Part shown: piece after piece, positions 1 to 8,962 of the stretch
How positions within the stretch are numbered: position 1 is the first letter of the stretch
How the letters are laid out: each line of letters begins with the position of its first letter
From: Chryseobacterium rhizosphaerae
Lineage (GTDB): Bacteria; Bacteroidota; Bacteroidia; Flavobacteriales; Weeksellaceae
Assembly (NCBI RefSeq): GCF_003385455.1
Contig: NZ_QNUF01000016.1
Coordinates: 1-64,000 of the forward strand
Reading direction: 5' to 3'
DNA: 64,000 bases
Notes under the pieces: generated by a model
The model's input: only the letters and a program-made list of their open reading frames with translations
What the model was told of the DNA's origin: nothing
Databases searched by the model: none
Position numbers and translations under genes: made by a program

Positions 1-56
1 CCAATACTGTAATCTCTTTGAGTACGCTTTTCCTTTTTTAATTCTTGATCTTTCAT
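1..56 (-). CDS. IS3-family transposase OrfA, N-terminal fragment (runs off the window)
   Basis: An ATG at 56 on the minus strand opens a frame that stays open to the window edge (18 codons). The peptide contains KRTQRDYS, which resembles the start of the helix-turn-helix OrfA protein of IS3-family elements common in Chryseobacterium and Flavobacterium. OrfA binds the element ends and is normally fused by frameshifting to the OrfB integrase. Only the first residues are visible, so the family call rests on this motif and on the terminal-repeat-like DNA behind it. Confidence 0.6.
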   Translation of the reverse strand, partial: MKDQELKKEKRTQRDYSI

Positions 57-98
57 AATATAAGTTGAGTAATTGTCAACTTATTTCAGGACGGGACA
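1..98 (-). mobile_element. IS3-family insertion sequence, one end only (partial)
   Basis: The left edge holds the beginning of a transposase orfA on the minus strand. Beyond it is a terminal stretch which, read on the minus strand from position 98, begins TGTCCCGT, the TG start typical of IS3-type terminal inverted repeats. Inside the tip, AAGTTGA and TCAACTT (about 63-82) form a short inverted repeat. The rest of the element lies outside the window, so the second terminal repeat and the target duplication cannot be seen. The outer boundary at about 98 is inferred. Confidence 0.6.
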
Positions 99-105
99 AA
101 GCATT

Positions 106-141
106 AAAAAAAGCCTTCAGAATTTTCTGAAGGCTTTTTTT
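106..141. terminator. bidirectional intrinsic terminator
   Basis: A near-perfect hairpin: A-run, GCCTTCAGAA on the left arm, TTCTGAAGGC on the right arm, then a T-run. It lies between the insertion element and the 3' end of the minus-strand lipoprotein gene, and can stop transcription from both sides. Confidence 0.85.
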
Positions 142-177
142 AATAATTTGATATGATATTAACTGCTAATAAATAAA

Positions 178-1596
178 TTATAAGTTATAGTTAGTCCAAC
201 CAGCATACCAAGTATCATTAGTGTCTTTTACAGCTCCTCTGTACGTTACAGGCGTGAACCAAGATGATAATTTAGTATGGGTGAATACACCTCCAGTCAA
301 TAATGGTGACCCGGCAGCAGGGGAGAAGTTAGGAGTCGTTCCTGCAGGAGCCCATGCATTGGTGAATTTTACATCAGCTGTATAGGTAAGGCTTGTATTT
401 CCTTTAGCATTAAAGAAAGTCGTAAGATCAGTGATAGAATATCCTGTTGGAGAAGAAGTAGAAGCTCCGTATTTTAAAGGAGTTACACTTCCTGCCAAAA
501 TATTATTTTCGAAAGCAAGACTTCCACTAGTGATGTTTTTATCTGTAGGCGTTCCTTTGGTAGCATCAACGAATAAACCAACCGGGAAACCAGTGAAAAC
601 AGAGTTAAATACTGAGATAGAAGAATTTCTTCTGATCTGTAAACCATTTTGGAACAATGAGTTGATTGAACCTACATTGGTACTTGTGCTTGAAGAGTTG
701 ATTGGCCCGATAATCGTCATATTTGAGAATGTAGCAGAGCTCTGAGGCGTTAAAGCAGAACCGTTGGCATCATTATCAGATTCAAATCCGTTAGAACCTG
801 AAACGTCAGCTACCTGAGCATCTCTTACCGCAATACCGAACTGTACTTTTCCTGAATAACCGTTATCTGTATCAAAGTCATCATCAAGACCTTTATAAGA
901 AATAAGGTGAGAGCAGTTTACTGTTCCTCCGAACCACTCAAAACTGTCGTCATTAGCGTAAGCAACTTCTACATAATCTACAGTAGTTCCGCTACCTACA
1001 CCTCCGAACGTAAGTCCGTTGATCTCCTTGTCCGGTAAGAATGCATATCCTGCATATTCAATTCTTACATATTTTAAGATACCACTGTTGTCAGCAGCAT
1101 TATTTCCTCCGTAAAGACCATGTCCTTCTGTATTGTTGATACCTCCTTCAATCTCTCCAACTCCTTGTTGGTTGTTGAAAGAAGCATTCGTAGGAGCATT
1201 TCCTAGGATGACAACACCTGCCCAGTCCCCTCTTTTTGGGCTTGGTTTTTCAGAAGTAAAGATAATAGGGTTGGCAGCCGTACCTTCTGCCATGATTTTA
1301 CTTCCTCTTGTGATAATCAAAGCACCATTTTTATCAGCTTCACCTACAATCTTCGTTCCTGGCTCAATGGTTAAAGTTGCTCCGTTTGTTACATATACTA
1401 ATCCTCTTAACTTATAAATTTTATTAGCTTTAAGCGTAACATTGGATGTGATCTTTCCTGAGAGAATAAGGTTGTCAGTTTCTCCATTTCCGGAACCACC
1501 CTGAACGATGGTTTGCCCGTCTTCTTCTATATTTCTACATGCAGTAGTTGTAGCAAGAGCGCCAAGCATTAAAGAATATAAAACGAATTTTTTCAT
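178..1596 (-). CDS. Secreted lipoprotein with right-handed beta-helix character
   Basis: A 472-residue protein starting MKKFVLYSLM with a lipobox-like ending (TTACR, Cys20), so probably a lipoprotein. Recurrent short strands with G, N and T turns ('GLVYVTNGATLTIEPGTKI', 'NGLTFGGVGSG', 'LKYVRIEYAG') suggest a parallel beta-helix. It lies 39 nt downstream of a TonB-dependent receptor on the same strand and is followed by a terminator, so the two form an operon. By position it is likely a surface or periplasmic partner of that receptor, but the ligand is unknown. Proteins of this type next to TonB receptors are widespread in Flavobacteriia and often carry uninformative annotations. Confidence 0.75.
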   Translation of the reverse strand: MKKFVLYSLMLGALATTTACRNIEEDGQTIVQGGSGNGETDNLILSGKITSNVTLKANKIYKLRGLVYVTNGATLTIEPGTKIVGEADKNGALIITRGSKIMAEGTAANPIIFTSEKPSPKRGDWAGVVILGNAPTNASFNNQQGVGEIEGGINNTEGHGLYGGNNAADNSGILKYVRIEYAGYAFLPDKEINGLTFGGVGSGTTVDYVEVAYANDDSFEWFGGTVNCSHLISYKGLDDDFDTDNGYSGKVQFGIAVRDAQVADVSGSNGFESDNDANGSALTPQSSATFSNMTIIGPINSSSTSTNVGSINSLFQNGLQIRRNSSISVFNSVFTGFPVGLFVDATKGTPTDKNITSGSLAFENNILAGSVTPLKYGASTSSPTGYSITDLTTFFNAKGNTSLTYTADVKFTNAWAPAGTTPNFSPAAGSPLLTGGVFTHTKLSSWFTPVTYRGAVKDTNDTWYAGWTNYNL

Positions 1597-1635
1597 GTTA
1601 TAAAGAATTAAATTATTTATTAAATATTGAATGTG

Positions 1636-4425
1636 TTAAAAATTGTATCCCAGTGTTAAACTGATATTGGTTCCTGTTACTCTTTCAATAGCAAGAGCAT
1701 CAGAGTTGTCATATTTCTTGTTTCCGTTAAGGTCATGATAAAATCTTGCACGACGGTTAAGGATATCAGAAACATTTAATTTGATTTCTCCTTTGTTTTG
1801 CCAGATCTTCTTAGCAATCTGGAAATCTAAAAGAGGTCTCGGAGCTTCCCAGATTGGTGGCACCTGATCATTACCTACATAAAGAATTCTTCTTCCGATC
1901 ATATTGAAAAGTACTGTAGAAGACCATCCTGTTTTTTCAGCATCATACTGAAGACTTAAGTTAATGGTGTAAGGAGACTGTCCCTGCATTGGTCTGTCAA
2001 TATTCGTAGCTTCATCCGTTACTTTATTTTTGATGTAAGCGAAGTTTCCACCTAACGTAAAGTTTTTAAGAGCGCTTGCGAAATCAAGTTTTTTTCTGAA
2101 TTCCAACTCAACTCCATAAGCATCGGCTTTATCTACATTAAGATAGTTGAAGGTATTACTGGTTCCTACTCCGGATTGATTGAAGTACAATTCGATTGGA
2201 TTTTTGAAATTCTTATAGAAACCTGCTACGGAAAGAATCTCTCCGTTTCTTGGATAATATTCCCAACGAAGGTCTACGTTGGTAATTTTTGTTCTTTCAA
2301 TGAATTTGTTACCGATTACAGTAGCTCCCAAATCGAAGTCATAATAAGCTAAAGGTGAAACCTCTCTGAATTCAGGTCTTACAACAGTTTGAGAACCTGC
2401 AAGACGGACGTTCATTTTAGGGTTTACCTTGAAGGTTAAGTTAACAGCTGGTAAAAAGTCTGTTACACGAGTATTAACAAAACGGTCATCACTTCTTTTT
2501 GTACTTCCTACCAATTGATCAAAGTTTTCAACTCTTAATCCCCAAACAGCTCTTAACCATGGTGCAAAGTTGTTGTCAAACTGTAAATATCCTGCATTAA
2601 GGATTGTATTGGCAATATATCTGTACTGATTTCCGGCAATTTCATCAAATGTAAACTTACCATCTGTTCCGAAATTCTCAGAATTGAAGATACTTTCAAA
2701 AGGTTGGGAAAGTAATCCCTGGTTGTATTTTTCAAGCCTTACAGAGAATGGTCTTGAGTTGTAGATCCTGTCTTTTACCTGGAATAAGTAACCCCCTTTA
2801 ACGGTTTGCTTTTGTCCAAACATGGTAAAAGTCTTTGATACATCTCCACCTGCATTATACAGATAATCGCTCAATGTAGAATAGAAAACACTTCCTGATT
2901 TTTGAGAAAGACCATTAGAGATCAGAGCTAAATAAGGACTTCCGTCAAGATTTGTATATTGGTTGTATTGTAAACGTTGCAATAATGGAATATACTGATC
3001 AAGGATTCCAAAGCTTCCATACCAGTTTACGGTAAGACCACCAAGAGCATCTATCTTATGAGTTCCGTTAAGGGTTGAATTATAGAATGTAGTTTGCTTA
3101 AATCCTATCTCTCTTGCGATAATGTTGGTTCCGTTGATAGGATCAAATTCAAAATCCTTTCCTGTTCTGAAAGACATATGGTTCACTGTGTTGTTCGTGA
3201 TAATGTTTTTCAGGGAAATTTTGTTATTGCTATTGAGTTTTAAAGTAAGGTTTAATAACCCTCCTAAAATAACATCATTTGTGTATTTTTCAGTGTAGTA
3301 ATCAAAGTTGGTGTCAGCAAGCTGGTCATTAATCGTAAAGAAACGGTTTTTAGATTCTGTTCTTCTTTTGTTGTTGCTGTAGTTAAGAACAGCAATAACC
3401 CCTAAATCTTTTCCGAAAATTTTGGTATTAAAACCTCCGTCAAGCTGTAAACTTATGTTTTCAGGATAACCAACGCTGTTGTATCCGAAGTTTTTTGTGA
3501 ATCCCTTACCAATATCTGTTTTCTGAGCTTCATTCAGAATACTGAAAGCATTTTTAGCAGGCATATTTGTAGGGATCTTTCTGTATCCGTCATCAATACC
3601 CAGGAAATCCCATTTTCCTCCTTTCTGCATAAGAAATTCTTTATTCATTGTAATAGAATTTCCTCCTACACCTACTTGTAAATTGAAGAAGTTTTTATTG
3701 GGAATATCTTTAGTATTTACCTGAATCAATCCTCCGGCCCATTCACCACTGTATTCAGGAATAAAAGTCTTATTGATTACCAGGGTCTCAATAACGCTGG
3801 CAGGAAAAAGGTCAAAAGAAAAAGTTTTTCGGTCAGGCTCAGTACTGGAAAGTTGAATCCCATTTAACATAGCCTGGTTATAACGGTCAGATAAACCTCT
3901 TACAACAATATATTTTCCGTCAAATAAACTCACACCGGATACTCTTTTCAGAACCTCTCCTGTGTTTCTATCCGGACTTCTTTTAATAGCTTCAACACCT
4001 ATAACCTGTGAAACCACACCTGCATTCTTCTGTAAACCGATAGTAGAAGCTATCGTTTCTTTTCTTGCATTGGATTTGATAACAACTCCTTCAATTTCCT
4101 TTTCCTTAGCGGATGGCTTTTCCAGAACAATATCAAGGCGAGTGTTGGCGTCATTTTTTACAATAACTTCACTGATCTCTTTTTTGTTATATCCGTTAGA
4201 ACTTACCGTGATAATGTAGTTGGTTCCAGGAGAAAGATTGATAGAGTAGTATCCGGCAATATCAGTTACGACCTCTTGGTCATTTACCTTTACCTTTACC
4301 CCCTCAATAGGTGTGTTGTCTTTCTCATCCAGTACTCTACCTTCTAAGATCTGACTTTGTGCAAATGCGTAGCCGGCAGAAAACAAAGCAAGTAGCATAA
4401 TGCTCTTGTGGAGTTGTTTTTTCAT
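1636..4425 (-). CDS. TonB-dependent outer-membrane receptor with carboxypeptidase-like N-terminal domain
   Basis: 929 residues. A Sec signal peptide (ending AFAQ, about residue 22) is followed by a CarboxypepD_reg-like beta-sandwich (about 25-105, 'LEGRVLDEKDNTPIEGVKV'). A plug domain follows (about 130-240, with 'GEVLKRVSGVSLFDGKYIVVRG'), then a long 22-strand-type barrel ending in an aromatic residue (LGYNF). Such receptors import ligands across the outer membrane using TonB energy. It is the first gene of an operon with the beta-helix lipoprotein and is divergent from a PhoB/PhoR-like two-component pair, which may regulate it. The substrate cannot be read from the sequence. Confidence 0.9.
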   Translation of the reverse strand: MKKQLHKSIMLLALFSAGYAFAQSQILEGRVLDEKDNTPIEGVKVKVNDQEVVTDIAGYYSINLSPGTNYIITVSSNGYNKKEISEVIVKNDANTRLDIVLEKPSAKEKEIEGVVIKSNARKETIASTIGLQKNAGVVSQVIGVEAIKRSPDRNTGEVLKRVSGVSLFDGKYIVVRGLSDRYNQAMLNGIQLSSTEPDRKTFSFDLFPASVIETLVINKTFIPEYSGEWAGGLIQVNTKDIPNKNFFNLQVGVGGNSITMNKEFLMQKGGKWDFLGIDDGYRKIPTNMPAKNAFSILNEAQKTDIGKGFTKNFGYNSVGYPENISLQLDGGFNTKIFGKDLGVIAVLNYSNNKRRTESKNRFFTINDQLADTNFDYYTEKYTNDVILGGLLNLTLKLNSNNKISLKNIITNNTVNHMSFRTGKDFEFDPINGTNIIAREIGFKQTTFYNSTLNGTHKIDALGGLTVNWYGSFGILDQYIPLLQRLQYNQYTNLDGSPYLALISNGLSQKSGSVFYSTLSDYLYNAGGDVSKTFTMFGQKQTVKGGYLFQVKDRIYNSRPFSVRLEKYNQGLLSQPFESIFNSENFGTDGKFTFDEIAGNQYRYIANTILNAGYLQFDNNFAPWLRAVWGLRVENFDQLVGSTKRSDDRFVNTRVTDFLPAVNLTFKVNPKMNVRLAGSQTVVRPEFREVSPLAYYDFDLGATVIGNKFIERTKITNVDLRWEYYPRNGEILSVAGFYKNFKNPIELYFNQSGVGTSNTFNYLNVDKADAYGVELEFRKKLDFASALKNFTLGGNFAYIKNKVTDEATNIDRPMQGQSPYTINLSLQYDAEKTGWSSTVLFNMIGRRILYVGNDQVPPIWEAPRPLLDFQIAKKIWQNKGEIKLNVSDILNRRARFYHDLNGNKKYDNSDALAIERVTGTNISLTLGYNF

Positions 4426-4740
4426 TTTACTTCTTTTTCAGGGGCAAAATAAGGGCTAAGTTTTCACTAAACGTTTAGGAGAATTTTAATTAATTGTGAA
4501 GTTTGTATTAATAAAATTGATCAATCATGCACTATGAATGTTTGTTTTTTATATTTACATTTTTTTGATTTATTTCAATTATTCTTTTGTATATTTGTTT
4601 ATTATGTATTTATTTATCTGTTTTATTAATGATTTTCTAATTCAAATTGCTATATCTGTTTTTTAATAATTAGTTAACATTGCCCGGATAGATAAAATCA
4701 ATGAAAATAATTAATTTTGTGGGAATTCTTAAACTAGAAG
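4426..4740. other. AT-rich divergent intergenic region
   Basis: 315 bp between the TonB receptor and the response regulator, both read outward. It is extremely AT-rich and holds no convincing ORF. The only promoter element recognised is the -7 box for the response regulator. It must contain the control region of both operons. Confidence 0.6.
4712..4719 (+). promoter_or_regulatory. -7 promoter box (TAATTTTG) of the response regulator
   Basis: Matches the Bacteroidetes TAnnTTTG consensus, 21 bp before the ATG at 4741. No clear -33 TTG at the usual spacing was found. Confidence 0.5.
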
Positions 4741-5415
4741 ATGAGTAAAAAAATTCTTTTAATAGACGATGAACTGGACATTTTAGAGATTCTGTCTTAC
4801 AACTTGGAAAAAGAAGGTTATAGTATCTATACTGCTACTAACGGTAATGAAGGTATAGAAAAAGCAAAGGAAATTATTCCGGACCTTATTTTGCTGGATG
4901 TAATGATGCCTGAGAAAGATGGCATTGAAACCTGTCAGGAGCTTCGTAAAGTGAAAGAACTACAAAAAACTCTTATCGTTTTCCTTTCAGCAAGAAGCGA
5001 AGAGTTTTCACAGTTGGCCGGGTTTCAGGCAGGTGCTAATGATTATATCGTAAAACTAATCAAACCGAAAATCCTTATTTCTAAAGTAAATGCTCTGTTA
5101 CAACTGACTTCTCAGGTTTCAGATAATGCTAAACTTATTGAAATTGGAGACCTTATTATTGATAAAGATAACTTCAGGGTTTCCAAAAGCGGACAGCAGT
5201 TTTTGCTTCCTAAAAAAGAATTTGATCTGCTTTATCTGCTTGCCTCCAATACCGAGAAAGTTTTCAAAAGAGAAGAAATTCTGGAAAAAGTATGGGGTAA
5301 TGATGTAATTGTAGGAGAAAGAACCATTGATGTTCATATCCGAAGATTAAGAGAGAAACTGGGAATCAATACCATTCAGACATTAAAAGGGATAGGCTAT
5401 AAACTGATCGTTTAA
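4741..5415 (+). CDS. OmpR/PhoB-family response regulator
   Basis: 224 residues. The receiver domain spans about 3-118, with acidic residues D9/D10, the phospho-acceptor D53 in 'LLDVMMPEKDG', and conserved K105. A winged-helix DNA-binding domain spans about 125-224 ('RTIDVHIRRLREKLG', 'GIGYKL'). It is followed after 47 nt by a sensor kinase and so forms a classic two-component operon. It reads away from the TonB receptor at 4425, a plausible target. The overall architecture resembles PhoB, but phosphate sensing is not demonstrated. 'VKLIKPK' replaces the more usual 'TKPFKP' in the receiver. Confidence 0.92.
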   Translation: MSKKILLIDDELDILEILSYNLEKEGYSIYTATNGNEGIEKAKEIIPDLILLDVMMPEKDGIETCQELRKVKELQKTLIVFLSARSEEFSQLAGFQAGANDYIVKLIKPKILISKVNALLQLTSQVSDNAKLIEIGDLIIDKDNFRVSKSGQQFLLPKKEFDLLYLLASNTEKVFKREEILEKVWGNDVIVGERTIDVHIRRLREKLGINTIQTLKGIGYKLIV

Positions 5416-5462
5416 TCACTTAAAAAACCTACCTTTACGTTCAATCCTAAAACTTTGTAAAA

Positions 5463-6494
5463 TTGAAATTTTACAGACTTACCTTCGTTGCTTCCTGTCT
5501 GCTGACACTGGTAATGCTTTTCTTAGTAGTTGTTTTCGACTCACTAAAAGATATCTATTATGAAACCCCTTTATTCAAAGCGGGGGTTTTTGTTTGTGTA
5601 GTCATGATCTTTATTATCAACTATGTTGTATTAGAGCTTCTTTTCAGCTATTATGGAAGAAAACAGGTGAGAGGGCTTTCTCAGCTTCTTCCACAGGAAA
5701 TTGTTCATGATCATGACGAAAATATTACCATTAAAGAATTAGGAGAACGTTTTTCGGATCTTAATCAGCAAAAGGTAACAGAAATTGACATGATGAAGGA
5801 AATGGAAAGTTACCGTAAAGAATATATCGGAAATGTTTCCCATGAGCTTAAAACTCCGCTGTTTTCTATTCAGGGCTATGTAGAAACCCTAAGAGAAGGT
5901 GGGGTGGAAGATCTTATCATTCGGGACAAATACCTTGAAAGAATAGATAAATCTGTTGAAAGACTTATAGCCATTGTTACAGATCTTGATATGATCAACA
6001 GGCTCGAGGCAGGTGAAATTAACCTTAATATTTCGAAATTTGATGTTAACCTTCTGATCAAAGAAATTTTTGACCTCCTTGATCTTGAGGCAGAAAAAAG
6101 AAATACGACATTACAAATCCAGACCCTTCATCCACAAATTTTTGTGGATGCCGATAAACAGAAGATTTCACAGGTTTTTATTAATCTTATTTCGAATGCT
6201 ATCCACTATGCAAACAGGCAGGAAGCAAAAGTAATTGTAAAAACAAGTGTCTTAAAAAACAAAGTGCTGATAGAAGTTATAGATAATGGAATGGGAATAA
6301 AATCTGAAATTCTTCCAAGAATCTTTGAACGTTTCTACCGTGTAGAAACCAGCAGAAGCAGAAGAGAGGGCGGATCCGGATTAGGATTGGCCATCGTAAA
6401 ACATATCCTTGAAGCTCATAACGAAAACATTACCGTAGAAAGCGTATACCTTGAAGGGACGAAATTCAGTTTTATGCTGGAAAAAAGTAAATAA
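5463..6494 (+). CDS. Sensor histidine kinase (PhoR-like), TTG start
   Basis: 343 residues. Two transmembrane helices lie at about 8-26 and 40-62 with only a short periplasmic loop, so ligand sensing outside the cell is unlikely. The phospho-acceptor H127 sits in 'NVSHELKTPL'. The HATPase domain shows the N box 'INLISNAIHYA', 'DNGMGI', 'FERFYRV' and 'GSGLGLAIVK'. The start is TTG; it gives a good N-terminal membrane helix and no nearby ATG does. It partners with the response regulator 47 nt upstream. Confidence 0.92.
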   Translation: MKFYRLTFVASCLLTLVMLFLVVVFDSLKDIYYETPLFKAGVFVCVVMIFIINYVVLELLFSYYGRKQVRGLSQLLPQEIVHDHDENITIKELGERFSDLNQQKVTEIDMMKEMESYRKEYIGNVSHELKTPLFSIQGYVETLREGGVEDLIIRDKYLERIDKSVERLIAIVTDLDMINRLEAGEINLNISKFDVNLLIKEIFDLLDLEAEKRNTTLQIQTLHPQIFVDADKQKISQVFINLISNAIHYANRQEAKVIVKTSVLKNKVLIEVIDNGMGIKSEILPRIFERFYRVETSRSRREGGSGLGLAIVKHILEAHNENITVESVYLEGTKFSFMLEKSK

Positions 6495-6546
6495 CTTTGG
6501 CAAAATGTAAGAAAAAAAAATATTTTAAAAAATCCTGAAATATTTT

Positions 6547-6575
6547 TTTGTCACCTCTCATTTATTATATATTTG
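6547..6575 (+). promoter_or_regulatory. Promoter: TTTG -33 box and TATATTTG -7 box
   Basis: TTTG at 6547-6550 and TATATTTG at 6568-6575, 17 bp apart, fit the Bacteroidetes housekeeping sigma consensus. It lies 53 bp before the ATG at 6629. Confidence 0.65.
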
Positions 6576-6628
6576 CACCAGAGATTTATCATAATTATAA
6601 AGGCAAAAAAGTAATTTAAGAAACTGAT

Positions 6629-7222
6629 ATGGTTTACAAAATCCGCGTAATATTAGATGCGAAAGAGGATATTTTCCGAGATATTGAAGTTAAGGGAAAA
6701 CAAACGTTATGGAACTTACATTTAGGTATTAAAAGTGCATTCAGTCTGCAGGGTGACGAGCTTTCTACTTTTAATCTGTTGGAAAATGACGGAACAATAG
6801 TAAAAAGTGTCCCATTAGAAGATATGAGTGATGATGGTGATGGTGAGATTATGTCAGACGTATACATTGATGAAGCTTTTGAAAATGTAGGCGACAAAGC
6901 ACAGTTCCAGTATGGACTTCTTGATTTATGGGAATTCTTCTGCGAGCTGATAGAAGTCATAGAAGAGACAAAAGGTGTTAATTATCCAATTACTGTATAT
7001 AGATTTGGAAATGTTCCATTGAAAGCACCAAGTAAAAGTGGAAACACGGGATCTAAAAAGAAATCAGCTACCCCATTAATGGATGATGATTTTGGATTTG
7101 AAGATGATTTCGGATCAGGTGGAAATTTTTCAGATGAAGATGACAGCTTTGATGATGAGGAAGAAGATGACTACAATGATGACGCTTTCGATGACGAAGA
7201 TGACAATGACGACGAAAGATAA
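6629..7222 (+). CDS. PRiA4 ORF3-like protein with acidic tail
   Basis: 197 residues. The first about 130 residues resemble the plasmid pRiA4b ORF-3-like family (also called IS1096 TnpR passenger-like), with 'TLWNLHLGIKSAF' and a closing 'QYGLLDLWEFFCELIEV'. These are cytosolic proteins of unknown function that are widespread in Bacteroidetes chromosomes. A Lys/Ser linker at about 137-148 leads to a tail that is almost entirely D/E with G, F and S (about 149-197). It is a monocistronic gene with its own promoter and a strong terminator. Despite the family name there is no sign of a transposon here. Confidence 0.75.
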   Translation: MVYKIRVILDAKEDIFRDIEVKGKQTLWNLHLGIKSAFSLQGDELSTFNLLENDGTIVKSVPLEDMSDDGDGEIMSDVYIDEAFENVGDKAQFQYGLLDLWEFFCELIEVIEETKGVNYPITVYRFGNVPLKAPSKSGNTGSKKKSATPLMDDDFGFEDDFGSGGNFSDEDDSFDDEEEDDYNDDAFDDEDDNDDER

Positions 7223-7242
7223 GAGATAACAATACAATATAG

Positions 7243-7272
7243 GCCCCGGATTTTTGATCCGGGGCTTTTTTT
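7243..7272 (+). terminator. intrinsic terminator
   Basis: GCCCCGGAT and ATCCGGGGC arms around a 5-nt loop, followed by a T-run, just after the PRiA4-like gene. Confidence 0.9.
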
Positions 7273-7435
7273 ATTGAAGAGAAGATGAAAGAATACGGAA
7301 TATGTCACCTTTTAATTGTTAACACGTATTCACAATTCACTTGCATTGCAAATGGAGTGTTAAGGATAATGGGGCCATATTCCGGATAAGTTTTCCGTGA
7401 TTTTGCCTTTTCCCACTTTTACTTCCCAAAATCAT

Positions 7436-7443
7436 TACTTTTG
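7436..7443 (+). promoter_or_regulatory. -7 promoter box (TACTTTTG) of the GH13 gene
   Basis: Exact TAnnTTTG match 14 bp before the ATG at 7458, predicting a very short leader. Confidence 0.5.
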
Positions 7444-7457
7444 TTAAAAATAGATTA

Positions 7458-8807
7458 ATGAAAAAATTAATTTTATTAAGCTTAATTGGTCTGGGAATTG
7501 TTTCCTGTACCACTCAGAAAAATACCCGGAAAATGACAGAGCTGCCAAAAGATTGGAAATACACTACAAATATCTACGAAGTAAACATAAGACAATATAC
7601 CAAAGAAGGAACTTTCAAAGCTTTTGCCAAAGAGATGCCCCGTCTGAAAGCAATGGGTATAAAAACACTTTGGCTAATGCCTGTTACCCCAATTGCACAG
7701 CAGAATAAGAAAGGAAGTTTGGGTAGCCCTTATGCTGCAGCCGACTATACTTCAGTGAATCCGGAATTCGGGACACTTGAGGATTTTAAAGATATGGTGA
7801 ATGAAGCCCACAGGTTAGGGTTTAAAATAATCATAGACTGGGTGGCTAACCATACGGGCTGGGATCATGTATGGACCCAAGCGCATCCTGAATTCTATTT
7901 AAAAGATCCTGACGGAAAATTTCATATAGCCTCCGGAATGGATGATATTATCGAACTGGATTACAAAAATCAGGAAATGCGTCTGGAGATGATCAAAGCT
8001 ATGAAATTTTGGGTACAGGAAACAGATATTGACGGCTTCAGATGTGATCTTGCTTCCTGGGTAGAAGTAGATTTTTGGGAACAGGCCCGTCCTGAAGTTG
8101 AAAAAGTAAAACCGCTTTTTTGGCTGGGAGAATTTGATGAATTGGAAAGTCCCGAATACGGAAAAGTTTTTGATGCCAGCTATTCGTGGAAATGGATGCA
8201 CAAGTCTGCCGATTATTACAAGAAAAATGAGCCACTTCAGGAACTGAAAGATTTATTGATTCAATATTCCAATATAGGAGACCAGTCTATGAGGGCGTGG
8301 TTTACCTCCAATCATGATGAAAACTCCTGGAACGGAACTGAATATGAAAAATATGGTGTTATTACAAAACCCATGGCCGTATTTTCAGCAACATGGAACG
8401 GGGTGCCATTGGTATACTCAGGTCAGGAACTTCCCAATATGAAAAGACTTGAATTTTTCGAAAAAGATGTGATCCAATGGACCAATACCTACCAGGTTGC
8501 AGACTTTTACAAAATATTATTGGATTTAAAAGCTTCCAATCCGGCTTTAAGAGGTAGTGATGCTAATGTGATCACGTATTTTCTGAATACAACAGCAAAT
8601 GATAAAATTCTGGCCTATATAAGAAAAAATGGAAAGGATGAAGTGCTGGTAGTCCTGAATATGTCCAAAGAACCTGTACATTTTACTATTGAAGACGATC
8701 ATTTATCAGGAACTTTCAAAAATGTTTTTGATAAAACAAAAAGAGATTTCAGTAATGGCAAAGATTTTATTTTCAAAATATCAGACTATGCTGTTTTTGA
8801 AAAATGA
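7458..8807 (+). CDS. GH13 alpha-amylase family lipoprotein
   Basis: 449 residues. A lipoprotein signal peptide ends VSC (Cys17). The four GH13 regions are present: 'DWVANHTG' (N131/H132), 'GFRCD' with nucleophile D197, 'WLGEFDE' with acid/base E225, and 'SNHDENSW' with D287. It should hydrolyse or transfer alpha-glucosidic bonds at the cell surface or in the periplasm. The size (catalytic barrel plus a short C-terminal beta domain from about 365) lacks an extra starch-binding module. It has its own promoter and no clear operon partner. The exact specificity (amylase, maltogenic, glucosyltransferase) cannot be read. Confidence 0.9.
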   Translation: MKKLILLSLIGLGIVSCTTQKNTRKMTELPKDWKYTTNIYEVNIRQYTKEGTFKAFAKEMPRLKAMGIKTLWLMPVTPIAQQNKKGSLGSPYAAADYTSVNPEFGTLEDFKDMVNEAHRLGFKIIIDWVANHTGWDHVWTQAHPEFYLKDPDGKFHIASGMDDIIELDYKNQEMRLEMIKAMKFWVQETDIDGFRCDLASWVEVDFWEQARPEVEKVKPLFWLGEFDELESPEYGKVFDASYSWKWMHKSADYYKKNEPLQELKDLLIQYSNIGDQSMRAWFTSNHDENSWNGTEYEKYGVITKPMAVFSATWNGVPLVYSGQELPNMKRLEFFEKDVIQWTNTYQVADFYKILLDLKASNPALRGSDANVITYFLNTTANDKILAYIRKNGKDEVLVVLNMSKEPVHFTIEDDHLSGTFKNVFDKTKRDFSNGKDFIFKISDYAVFEK

Positions 8808-8877
8808 ATCCTGAAACCATTACAGCACTGGCTGAAATTGTGAAACCTTAATTATCAGTTTTCAAAGGTACTCCATT

Positions 8878-8916
8878 CCCCTCCGACGGAGGGGTGTCAA
8901 AATCTTTGATTTTGAC
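8878..8916. repeat. REP-like double-hairpin element
   Basis: Two adjacent perfect inverted repeats: CCCCTCCG-A-CGGAGGGG (8878-8894) and GTCAAAATC-TTT-GATTTTGAC (8896-8916). The sequence resembles short interspersed intergenic repeats that I associate with Chryseobacterium genomes. Only one copy lies in this window, so its repetitive nature rests on recall. Confidence 0.6.
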
Positions 8917-8962
8917 GGGATGGTTTTACTCATCCATCATAAAAATAATCCGACTTACAACA

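Noticed and set aside
6629-7222. Interpretation of the PRiA4-like gene as a transposon gene
   Set aside because: The family name derives from a plasmid/IS context, but there are no terminal repeats or transposase here, and the gene has an ordinary promoter and terminator.
8894-8962. Upstream GTG start of the GreA-like gene
   Set aside because: It lies inside the REP-like hairpin and adds residues unlike the family.
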